Shown here: positions 19,566 through 29,875 of the stretch, in pieces
Position numbering within the stretch: the stretch's first letter is position 1
How the letters are laid out: every line of letters starts with the position of its first letter
NCBI GenBank assembly: GCA_950097015.1
Contig: CATNEN010000038.1
Location: 7,066,001-7,130,000 of the forward strand
From: Macrostomum hystrix
Taxonomy: Eukaryota > Platyhelminthes > Macrostomidae
Reading direction: 5' to 3'
Length of the DNA stretch: 64,000 bases
Made by a program: the position numbers and the translations under genes
The notes under the pieces: model-generated
What the model saw: the letters and a program-made list of their open reading frames with translations, nothing else
What the model was told of the DNA's origin: nothing
Database searches by the model: none

Positions 19566-22500
19566 ATGCAGTCCAGTGCGCGAAGTCTGTTACTGTCGTT
19601 GTGTCTCGTGTCCTGCTGCATTACCGGCTGCTTCGGCTACAGGTGGGACTATGTGAAGACGGTCTACGATGGAACTGAGTTCATCTTCCGCTATCCGATC
19701 TCAGACAACTCGCCGGCAACTTATGACGATTCTCAGCAGTGCACCACCTTCTCTGCGGAATGTCGGAATCTGACCGAGAACACGCATCGGATATTCACAC
19801 CACTAAACGACACGAGAGCTGCCAACGCGTTTACCAAACTCTTCGCAGAGAAGTAGGTCTTTTATGGCTTTTAAGTAGATAAATGTCCAGTCAGATGATT
19901 GCTATTGAGTTCGTGGAAATGCCTAAGCACACACGCACACCGAACGCAGGCATACGCTCACACATGTGTGTACATCCCTGAGCACACACGCACACATATA
20001 CATGTGTGTACATCAGCAATGACTTTCTCATCGTCAGTACATCATCGTGTACACTTTCACTGTGTCTTGGAGGTTGGTCCTCTCGGGCGTAAATTGCACG
20101 ACAAGCCCCAAAGCCTTCTCTTCGCGGCTGCCCCTAAATGAACGTGGCTTCACCGCGGAATTGAGCTCGGAGACATATTAGTGCGACAGACAAACGCGTT
20201 TACCGCTCTGCCACTCAACCCCCTTCCTTGCAGCGCTACTCTCAGCCTAATTGTTGACGACAAGGAGCTGTGTACCAATTGGACCTACCAGCCCTTCAAC
20301 TATGCCGGTGGGGACCCAGTCCCACTGGCGTGGAACATGTTTGGGCCGAGCTTCACGCCGCCTGCCCAGCAATGGAATACTGGCTCTGTGGACGTCAAGT
20401 CAAATCTGATCGGCATAATGAGGAGCGGCGATGGCTTTGTGTACTCTGCGGCCTTAACTGCCACAATGATGTTCCCAGTATGCGAGTATTTCCCACTGCG
20501 TAGGTCATTTCGCACTGCTCACATTTTACCTCAATTTAATTTAGATCTGAGCTTGTAAATTGCGCATCACATTCTTTGTCTAGCGAACAACTCGGCAACT
20601 GGCAACATCCTAGCCTGCAGTCCCGCTAGCGTAGTACTCAGCTACGACTCGGGAGCGCAGGTGAACCAGAGCTACTGCATGCACGGGACTCAGGTAAAGC
20701 TAGACGCCGACTACAAGGGAGATGCCAACGGCTACACTTTGATCTGCGAGAAAGGCAGCGGGAGACCAGCGCAGGCCGAGAGTGTGGAAAAGCGAAGCAA
20801 GCTCTGGTGAGTGAGCCATCGCGCAGCAATAAAAAATCGGTATGATCGGATAAGAAGGGACATCAAATCTACCGCAATGCAGGTTATAGATGACCATGCA
20901 TCACTCAAATGTCTTTCAAGAATCGCCGAGGCTGTCAATCTCAGAGTTTAGGTACATTTGGTTGGTTCACTAAGTGTCTCCATTAACCAAACGGAGAATT
21001 TTAGCTGACTGGATATGATCGATGCTCATAGCTAGTTAAAACAACATCGTTTCTGTCCATTTTAGCAAAGCCGTCAGCTTTTGCCTGGCTTCGGACAAGA
21101 CAGATTTTATAAACAAAAAAGTGACAGACGTCTCAAGGGAAAAGTACCTGACAATAAACTCTAACGCAGAACAAAGGCGCACAATGTCCCGATTTCGTCT
21201 GTCAAAGCCACAAACTGGCCTGCGAGACATTGAGAACTGCAAGATCAAAAATCGCCTATGAAAATAGTACATTCCCAAAAGTAGGGAACGAATTTAATAT
21301 TACCTAAGGTATTTTTCGAGAGAAACTGACAGAGAAACTCACAGGTGCTGTTCGAAATTTCTAAAGCTTAACAGTCAAGGAACAAAAGCTATATTAAACG
21401 ACATGGGAAATCACGAAAGCAACAGAATGACTATGGGGGCTTCATAGAAGAATAATTAAATTTACGAGGCTCGAAGTTCCACAACCCTGAGGCCATATAG
21501 TTTTATTTTAGAAGGGTTATTGTGACTCGCAAAAAACACGATCGCTACTGTTCTACTGTCCTTTTTCATGAGCAAACAAAATAACTGTCTTTAGATTTCA
21601 GGTTAAATTTCGGTTTTAAGATTTAAATTTTTAATATTTCATATTACTTTCATGCATGCGGTTGTTCTTTTCTAGCACCCAGTTTAATTTCTAGCGCCTT
21701 GTACTCTTTAATTCAAAAGAAATAAATAAATCAGGGCCTAATTTGCGTCCACAGTCAAAAATAAAAATGTATAAATAAGACACCAAATAAAGATAAACTA
21801 AAAAAAGTATTTCTGCAGTTCTGACAGCCGTTCGGCTTCGCTCTCCCAAATTCCCAATCAGGAAATTCCTGAATGAGTCGATCCTACCGCTAAGTACCGT
21901 CGTGAAGAATGGCGATTACCTGATGCTGTCGCTGATGTTCGACACTGGCATAACAAACTGGCGACGTCAGTCCTACTGCCTGCCAGGAACGCCTTGCCGT
22001 TCAAATCTAAACAGTGAAATTCTCAAGCAGGACAAAACCGGCGGACTGATCGTGCGCTACAAATGGAAAGACCTCAAGCCCAAGGAAGTCAAGAAAAACA
22101 ACATCAACCACAAAAGTGGAGTTCTCTGCACAGGTCTGTCGACTTTTCTGATTATTCTGTTGAATCTAAATAGATGAGATTGTAGCAATCAGCAAATTGA
22201 AGAAGTTCTATGTATGTTTGCAGCCATGGCCTGCCCGGACCCACACACTGACGACCTGCTGATTGTGAGGCATCTCCTTTGCAGCTCCTGGAACAGCAGC
22301 CTGACCGCGGCCCAACTCCAGCTGAAGAAGCTGCCCTTTCAGCAGATACAATACTCCTGCTCTCCAGGCTTTGTGTTTTCTGGTGCAGAAGCAACAACAA
22401 CAGTCACTAGGCAGTGTACTCAGGTGATCAAACAAATCTAATAGAAAATCCGTTATTCACTAACAAATGCTAATATAATTGGAGTTTAAAAGTGCGTTGA

Positions 22501-25500
22501 ATTCACGGAAATAAAGATAGATTAGATCAGTGAATTAAATCTTCATGTCACAGGACACCGTCTGGGACAGCGAAATTCCGCTCTGTGTGTCGCCGCCCTG
22601 CCGCGAGATGCCAGCCTACCCGAACAACACCGCCGACATCAGCAGCTTCACTGTCAGTGGCACAACATACGCCTACAGCAGTCAGCAGCTGGCTGGCCGC
22701 CTTGCGAACGGCACAGTTCGGCCGGGTGACCAGATCGCCTTCGCCTGCAAGCCGGGCCTCACCGGATCCGGCCAGGTTACCACCTGTCTCTCTGGCGGCT
22801 CCTGGAGCTCCGTGAGCATGGACTGCTCTCCCGGCTACTGCGGTGGCTCCTCGGTTCCGCCCACTGTGGCCCACTCGCAGGCCAACGCAACCCTGGGCAA
22901 CGCCTCCTGGGAGGGCATCAGCCTGGCCTTCACCTGCAACGTCAACTACAGCGTCGGTGGAGTGCCGGGCGGCGCGCCCGGCTTCGTCATCAGCTGCATC
23001 AACGGCAGCTGGTCCTACTTCGGCAACCTGAGCTGCCGCGCCACCGCGTGCTCGACCCTGCCCCCCGGGCTCGGCAACTCCAGCCTGTTCAGCTCGCTGA
23101 ACCCCGAACAGGCGCTTGCAGGCCTGCCGCCGACCGGAGTCCAGGTGGACGACAGCCTCGGCTACGAGTGCCGGAGGGGCTTCGCTCGGACAACGCAGAA
23201 CCGACGCTTGAGCATCACCTGTCGACTGGGCAACCGCTGGGAGCCGGAAGTTCCCGGACCCTGCCAGCTGCTCAACTGTTCTCAGCCGGAAGCCGTCGTG
23301 CTCCAACCGCAGGCCGCTCGCATGACGCGGCTCAACGCGTCGTTTGACTTTGCCAACAGCTCGCACCTGCCCTACTCAACTCTGGTGCGGCTGAGCTGCC
23401 TGGAGCCGTACTTCCCACAGCCCGGCTGCAGCGAGCTGACCGTCTGCGGCCTCTCTGACAGCAACCCGACGACTGCAGCCTGGCACGGCGTAGGCTCCAG
23501 CCAAGCCTTCAGCTGCCGAAGTGAGTCGATAATAGTTTAAACTATGATGTCAGAGTGATGAGGAAAAGTAAAAGTTTGGCAGCACTGTCATTGTGGACAG
23601 AAGAAAGCACAATTATTATTTTTATTATTTAAACGCGCCGTCATCTGCGGGTGCTGATTTTTTTGATAAGGTCGATTATTCGAACGTGAGGTGCTATACC
23701 TATTCCAACAGCACTTAAATAGGAAGTGGACCTCGTTTTCCACTTCAACTTTGCACTTGCTACGTAATCTATTCTCATACGGAATTTTCGGTCTGGCAGC
23801 TCACAATGATTCGCAAGCTAGCTTATGGTTTCCTGGTCTAAACGAGCATCGTAGAGTAGATCATAACTCCGGGTTACATATATATATTGTACATTTTTTC
23901 GGCTCAAGGAACAGATAGAAGTGACTCAGCTTGCTTGAGTTCTGTGTCCTTCGTCTCTAATTGGTATCGAACTCATGAACTTAAGCTAAAAAGCGAAAGC
24001 TGCTGATTGCTTCAAACTTTCCTCAGCTCATTCTGGTCTCCAAAGATTCTTGCAAAGGTCACGAATTCTCGTCCGACCAATTAATTTACCTTCTTTGCTT
24101 GCTAAAAAACGCTGGGCTGGGCGTGCTCAGACAAATAAAAGCTATTTGCTTAGGCGCGAGTGCAGCCGTCCACACGGCCATCTTGGAGAATCAAAGCTTG
24201 AAGAAAAACGACACACCATTGTGTGAACTGGGAATACATCTGTTCCATTCCCGAGGTATGTATTTATTCAGCCTCTAATATGCAAGTTCTGAGTTCATGT
24301 GGGTTCACCTTGAGAATCTACATCCAATTGCATCATCCGCTTTTTTGACGACGTAAAATTATGAACAGTCAAAAAAGTCTAATCCTGGCAAAAATTAGTA
24401 ATAATTGGACTAATATGTCATGATTGCCTCCTTCGCGCAGAGCACTGCAACAACAGCCAGCTGGCGCAACTCGTGGGCTTCGGACAGGTCGTCTTCCCCT
24501 CGAGCTCCTTCACCGCCCCCGACCTCGCCGCCAACGTGTCCTGCCTGTCCAGCGCCTTCGCCCCGCTGGCTCCGAACTCGAGTCTGCAGGGTGACTCCCA
24601 GGCCTCCCTGCTGGCTGTCTGCAACACCGGCGACTGGACGGTGCTCGACCTGCCCCTCTCGGCGACGTCCGAGATGCTGTGCCAACCGAAGCCCTGCCTG
24701 CTGCCGAACAACCTGACGACATCGACTGTCCTGCCAAGCAACAACCTGGGCAACGTGACCTTGAGCGACGGCCGAGTCTACCTGCCAGTTAACAGCACAG
24801 CCAACGTCACCTGCTGGCCCAACAGCCGCTTCGAGGACGCGATGGAGAACTCGCGCACGGCCACCTGCCGGCTGGGTGAGTGGAGGAACATTGCTCCTAG
24901 GCTAAAAGTGTGTCCTTTTGCTTAGTTTGCTTTTCTTTCATTTTATTGTTGTCAGCTCTTGAAAAAGTGCAGGAATAGGTGATCGTTACTAATCCAGCTG
25001 TGCAGGAATAGGTGATCCTTACTAATCCAGCTGTGCAGGAATAGGTGATCCTTACTAATCCAGCTGTGCAGGAATAGGTGATCCTTACTAATCCAGCTGT
25101 GCAGGAATAGGTGATCCTTACTAATCCAGCTGTGCAGGAATAGGTGATCCTTACTAATCCAGCTGTGCAGGAATAGGTGATCCTTACTAATCCAGCTGTG
25201 CAGGAATAGGTGATCCTTACTAATCCAGCTGTGCAGGAATAGGTGATCCTTACTAATCCAGCTGTGCAGGAATAGGTGATCCTTACTAATCCAGCTGTGC
25301 AGGAATAGGTGATCCTTACTAATCCAGCTGTGCAGGAATAGGTGATCCTTACTAATCCAGCTGTGCAGGAATAGGTGATCCTTACTAATCCAGCTGTGCA
25401 GGAATAGGTGATCCTTACTAATCCAGCTGTGCAGGAATAGGTGATCCTTACTAATCCAGCTGTGCAGGAATAGGTGATCCTTACTAATCCAGCTGTGAAG

Positions 25501-26804
25501 TGGGTTGTGTGCAATGGTGGATGGTTATGCAAATAATTTGCTTGTCTGTGGACATAGGTATTCTGAGATGAAGAGCTAGATCTGTCAGACAAATGACAAA
25601 AAGTCATGGTAGGCAGCTGCATGAATGAGTTACTAGTCAAAGTACTTCTTTTTTAAAGCATTTCTCCAGCCTTTGTCGGCTGAGAGCTTTTATTTAGTGA
25701 GGCAAATGCAAGAGTACGCATGTATTGATCATGTCACGAAATGGAATAGTGATGCATAAAGCAAACAATGACTGGGGTTCTCCAGACCAGATTATACAAA
25801 CCAGTGGTACAATGGGGGACTCAAAATTGAATCTTACGGGAATTATTGAACACGCACAATATCATAGGGACACTGCTTCATCCGAAGTTCCATTTTCTTG
25901 ATTAAATGTTCTTATAATCCTCTCAAACTGTAACTGCCTAACTATGACAAGAGCTATAAAAGACAAATAAACGGAAAGTGAATGCCATTAGTTAGAAAAA
26001 TATGAAATTCGGGGAAGAAAATAAAACTTAAAGATTTGAAATCCGGGACATATAGGGATGTGTAAATTCAGGGATGGAAATTTCAGGGATGTGAAATTTG
26101 GGTTGGGGGAATTTAGGGATGTAAACTTTGTGGATGTGGAATTTGGGAATGTGGACTTTGTGGATGTGGAATTTTTGGGATGCAGAATTTACAGGTGTAA
26201 ATTTTTGGGATATGAAATTTCGTGGATGAGAAGTTTAATTGATGTAAAATTATAGTCAAACGTCCAGCGAAAGCGAAAACGGGGTCCAATTAAGCGGAGG
26301 CTCACATCCAAGCTACTCCTTGACACGTTTTGAGTTGGCCCCAACCCGCCGGTCCCAGGTCCGCATTGGCAGGCCAGCGGATCGCTGAGCTGCCAGCCTG
26401 TCACGTGCTCCGACAGCCAGTTCGGTCTCGACCCCAGCGTGCTGTCGGGGCCTCTGAACGCCAGCAACCTGTCCGAGCAGGTGTCCGGCCCGTTCCGGGT
26501 GGGAGACCGGGTGGCCTTCGTCTGCCGAGCGAACGCCTCCTCGCCCGGCAGCAGCGTGCTGCTCAACTGCACCGCCGGCGCGAACTTCTCGGCATTCTGG
26601 CAGCCGAGCGTCGGTCCACCGCACTGCGCAGGTAAAATGACCGCGAGAACCGCTGATTTCAGAGCGCCACTGAGAAGCTACTCCGGGGGTAAGTTTTGGC
26701 AGGTAAGTTTTTTGAGGTCTGTTTGCTCAATTATTGGGCACTTTTTTAGTTTTAGGGCGCAGGTGCGTTTCTCAACCTCATCTTCTATTCATTTGGCACA
26801 GTGA
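19566..26804 (+). CDS. Secreted multi-sushi (CCP) protein, paralogue 1
   Basis: Exons are 19566-19852, 20234-20499, 20584-20806, 21862-22133, 22224-22423, 22554-23520, 24441-24875 and 26359-26631 onward. All junctions are phase-consistent (2,1,2,1,0,1,1). A signal peptide covers residues 1-25. Exons 1-4 encode an unrecognised Cys/Trp-containing region with two loosely similar halves (KLFAENATLSL... and KLWKFLNESIL...). From the MACPDP segment on, eight four-Cys modules with CCP-type spacing follow and share boundary residues (VSPPC, SPGYC, RATAC, QLLNC, CRKHC, QPKPC, QPVTC). Many N-x-S/T sites suggest a secreted or surface glycoprotein. CCP modules usually mediate protein binding. The 3' end is unresolved: after 26631 there are three stacked donors, and the end given assumes read-through to the stop at 26804 (1031 residues). 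Confidence 0.75.
19926..20226 (-). mobile_element. SINE family 2 in intron 1 of sushi gene 1
   Basis: It matches 27572-27831 across about 260 bases (shared ctttcactgtgtcttggagg type segment, taaattgcacgacaagcccc, caaacgcgtt). The tRNA-like head lies at the right. Its right end abuts the 3' splice site at 20233. Confidence 0.75.
21165..21262 (-). repeat. Dispersed repeat family R, partial copy C
   Basis: Shared words gcgagacattgagaactgc and tatgaaaatag align with copy A (gcgaaacattgcgaactgc). It lies inside intron 3 of sushi gene 1. Confidence 0.45.
23672..23880 (+). repeat. Dispersed repeat family R, copy B
   Basis: Near-match to the reverse complement of 15015-15250, located in intron 6 of sushi gene 1 and absent from the same intron of paralogue 2. 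Confidence 0.7.
24962..25497. repeat. 33-bp minisatellite in intron 7 of sushi gene 1
   Basis: About 16 almost identical copies of aggaataggtgatccttact plus aatccagctgtgc. The array is absent from the matching intron of paralogue 2. High identity points to recent expansion. Confidence 0.95.
25995..26240. repeat. Degenerate 12-18-bp repeat (gggatgtgaaattt)
   Basis: Purine-rich tandem repeat near the 3' end of intron 7 of sushi gene 1, about a dozen imperfect units. Confidence 0.7.
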
Positions 26805-27571
26805 TCTCTGTTTAAGCTAGCTCAAGTTTGAAAACATTTTATCTCAAGACAATCCTGTATTTCCCAACACTTTGGGTACCTTGCTGTTGCCAAAATTGGT
26901 GCTCGCAAACACACAGCCATTGTCAACAATCGCAGTGCACCAGGATACAAGCTACAAGATAGATTTTTATTCTCCAAAATTGCACTGTGCCAGTCAGGTT
27001 TCTTCTCTGACTAATCCTCTGACAAAAAGTCACTTAAAAGCATTAAAAAGTTCGTTTCTCCTCTCTCTACCTTCACGTCTGACATTCTTTGCTGTCTGTA
27101 AGTCAAGCCAAAAAAAATTCCTTGCTTGAATAGCCAGCTGACTATTGACGTCGTCTTGTCGTAATTCCTCCTATAATTCTGTCTTAAGCCCCTGCAAGCC
27201 TAGCAGTGCATGCATGAGAATTTTTACTCGCATTGTATACTTCAAAGTGCTCCATCCGTCCCCAACGTGTGCCATTTATCTTGGCAGAAAATGTTTTTTG
27301 GAGGCTGACATCTCGCGATCTCAGGCCGTGATGACTACTTTAAAAAGCGTTTTCTTATTAATCCCATTATTTCTGCTAAATTTGTCTAATATCGTTTAGA
27401 GAACCCGAATAGCGACTTCTGTAGCATTATTTTTTTAACTCTCTGACTAGTTATTGAGTTCATTCGATTCAATACACTGCGAAAGGCTATCGCTTCTGGA
27501 GATCCGGCGATCATTAGTGACAGAGGACCCGCAGCCAGCGAGGAGGCAATTCTGCCCATTTCGCTGACTCC

Positions 27572-27831
27572 TGAGCACACACGCACACAGATACCGTACG
27601 CAGGCACACGCTCACACAGGTGTGTACATCTACCCTGAATTTCTCTTCGTCAGGCAGTCTACACTCTCACTGTGCCTTGGAGGTTGGCCCTCAAGGGTGT
27701 AAATTGCACGACAAGCCCCCAAAGCCTTCTCTCTGCGGCTGCGCCCCAAATAAATGTGGCCTCGCCGTGGAATCGAACTAATTAGGGACCATGGTGCGGG
27801 AGGCAAACGCGTTAAACGCTTTCCCACCGCC
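27572..27831 (-). mobile_element. tRNA-derived SINE, family 2 (best copy)
   Basis: Minus-strand head carries a tRNA-like A-box region and B box agttcgattccacgg, then ggggcgcagccgcagagaga and agtgtagactgcctgacga. The far end is a CA-rich tail (cacacgcacac). Confidence 0.75.
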
Positions 27832-28509
27832 CCCTATGACTACTTTGACAAGGTTCTTTAATCCCAAGCAGCTTGCTATTAGGGTCTGCAGTTCTCCTGA
27901 AGCTGTTGCACTGAGTAGTATAAGGATCTATCTGATGGATTTCCACGGTTTAAATCCTCAGTTGCCACCCAGTCCGCTGCGCTTCACCAATCTCACCAGA
28001 GTCTACCTTGTTCTATTACCTTGACCAAAAAGCTTCTGCATTTGAGTGTTGTTTGAAGTGACTGAGTTAGATGTAGCCACTAAAAGCATGCGCATAATGC
28101 TTTGTCACGCATGATGCTAAAGGTTGCTGCAGTCCTTATATGCAGCAGCAGCAGCAGCCACAGCACCTACTAACAGAGCCTGGCTGTATCGAGAGAGAAA
28201 TGAGGAATGTATGCGTCCCCAAAAAATTCTCATCTCATCTTAAAACGGGAGAGAACAGATTGTCAATTAGAGGACAGGTGCAATTCCAGTAGAGGGACAA
28301 TTTGGGAGAAATGGAGAAATAGCCATCAGGTTGTCTCGCGCTGAAATTTCCCTTGCAGGTCGGTCCCGGAGCGAGGCAAGTGAGTATTTCATTCTAAATG
28401 CTTCGACTTCCGCAAGAAGCTAATATTGAACATATAGCATTCATAGGGTGGCTTAGTGTGGATGACAAGCTATTAATATCAAATGGTAAATAATACTAAC
28501 TGTTCGTCC

Positions 28510-28660
28510 AAGAATGGAGCTGCAGGTAAAACGGTACTACAGCATCCGACTCTTGGAGTCCCTGAGTTCGAATCCGCATACAGGTTACTTAAAATTGGGG
28601 CGCAGCCGTGAAGAGTTCGCTGGTAAGCTTGTCGAGCAAATTTCTGCCCCAGTGTGACTG
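28510..28660 (+). mobile_element. Diverged SINE, family 2
   Basis: B box gagttcgaatccgc, then ggggcgcagccgtgaagag and gcttgtcgagcaaattt, in the same order as the family-2 consensus. Confidence 0.5.
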
Positions 28661-28680
28661 TTTACCCACCCACCTGTGGC

Positions 28681-29413
28681 ACTTTATACACCTGTGGGAC
28701 GGTTACTACACCTGTGGGACGTTTTATACACATTTGGGAAGGTCTATACACCTGTGGGACGTTTTATACACCTGTGGGACGGTTTATACACCTGTGGGAC
28801 GGTTACTACACCTGTGGGACGTTTTATACACCTGTGGAACGTTTTATACACCTGTGGGACGGTTTATACACCTGTGGGACGTTTTATACACCTGTGGAAC
28901 GGTTTATACACCTGTGGGACGGTTACTACACCTGTGGGACGTTTTATACACATTTGGGAAGGTCTATACACCTGTGGGACGTTTTATACACCTGTGGGAC
29001 GGTTTATACACCTGTGGGACGGTTACTACACCTGTGGGACGTTTTATACACATGTGGGACGTTTTATACACCTGTGGGACGGTTTATACACCTGTGAGAC
29101 GGTTTATACACCTGTGGAACGGTTTATACACCTTTGGGAAGGTTTATACACATGTGGGACGGTTTATACACCTGTGGGACGTTTTATACACCTGTGGGAC
29201 GGTTTATACACCTGTGGGACAGTTTATACACCTGTGAGACGGTTTATACACCTTTGGGAAGGTTTATACACCTGTGGAACGCTTTATACACATGTGGCAC
29301 GTTTTATACACCTTTGGGAAGGTTTATACACATGTGGAACGGTTTATACACCTGTGGGACGGTTTATACACCTGTGGGACGGTTTATACACCTGTGGGAC
29401 GGTTTATACACCT
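28681..29413 (+). repeat. 20-bp minisatellite with a 220-bp higher-order unit
   Basis: About 37 copies of ggtttatacacctgtgggac. A run starting ggttactaca at 28701 recurs at 28921 with the same order of variants, so eleven units were duplicated together. Confidence 0.95.
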
Positions 29414-29875
29414 GTCTGACTGTGTGCCTGCACAACGTGTCCGTGAGCCCGTCTGTGCTTAGGGTCGAGTGGAATAAAGTCGACTGTTGCCAAAAAATTT
29501 TACAACTGACAGCCCCGAGCATACGTATTAATAATTATATTACTAATATCCTAGTTTGAACCAGCTTTCGAAAGCCAGCCATGCCGTCAGCATCATAAAA
29601 AGTGAGTCTTATTATCCTTTTAAAGTTGCGCAGAACAGCAGGGTGCGGAAACTCTGCCAGCAGGTCTTCCCTCCCTCTCTGCTGGGTCGGGGATGGGATC
29701 ACAGCCAATAGAGCCGGCCGGAGGGCGAGGATGCAGTCGGGCAATAACTTTTTCGTTCGTCGCTGGGAAACAGTAAAAACATATATTTACGGGGGCGATA
29801 ACAGTTATTTAACATTAGAGCCGTTGCGAAGGGAAGGCCGACGCGCTAGACATTGGAGATCATCGCATAGCCACA

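Larger units (their letters stand above)
26805..29875. other. Spacer between the two sushi genes
   Basis: Holds two SINEs and a 20-bp minisatellite (listed). A frame at about 27452-27570, after ctgactag and in phase 1, reads VIEFIRFNTLRKAIASGDPA and could be a tail exon of sushi gene 1, but no TM exon precedes it and paralogue 2 has no counterpart. A 22-base splice-flanked segment (ttgcag to gtgagt, 28358-28379) is also seen, without support. Confidence 0.4.

Noticed and set aside
24962-25497. CRISPR-like array
   Set aside because: Repeats are directly adjacent without unique spacers, and the genome is eukaryotic. The same holds for the other arrays.
24897-25640. 247-codon minus-strand frame of an 11-residue repeat
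   Set aside because: It is produced by the 33-bp intronic minisatellite, whose length keeps frames open.
26671-26673. Micro-exon with a conserved stop after sushi exon 8
   Set aside because: It would need an intron of only 31 bases (26632-26662). Read-through or a distant exon is more likely.
28608-29559. Overlapping repeat-peptide frames across the 20-bp array
   Set aside because: Open in all three forward frames, as expected from a tandem repeat lacking stops. No sign of codon constraint.
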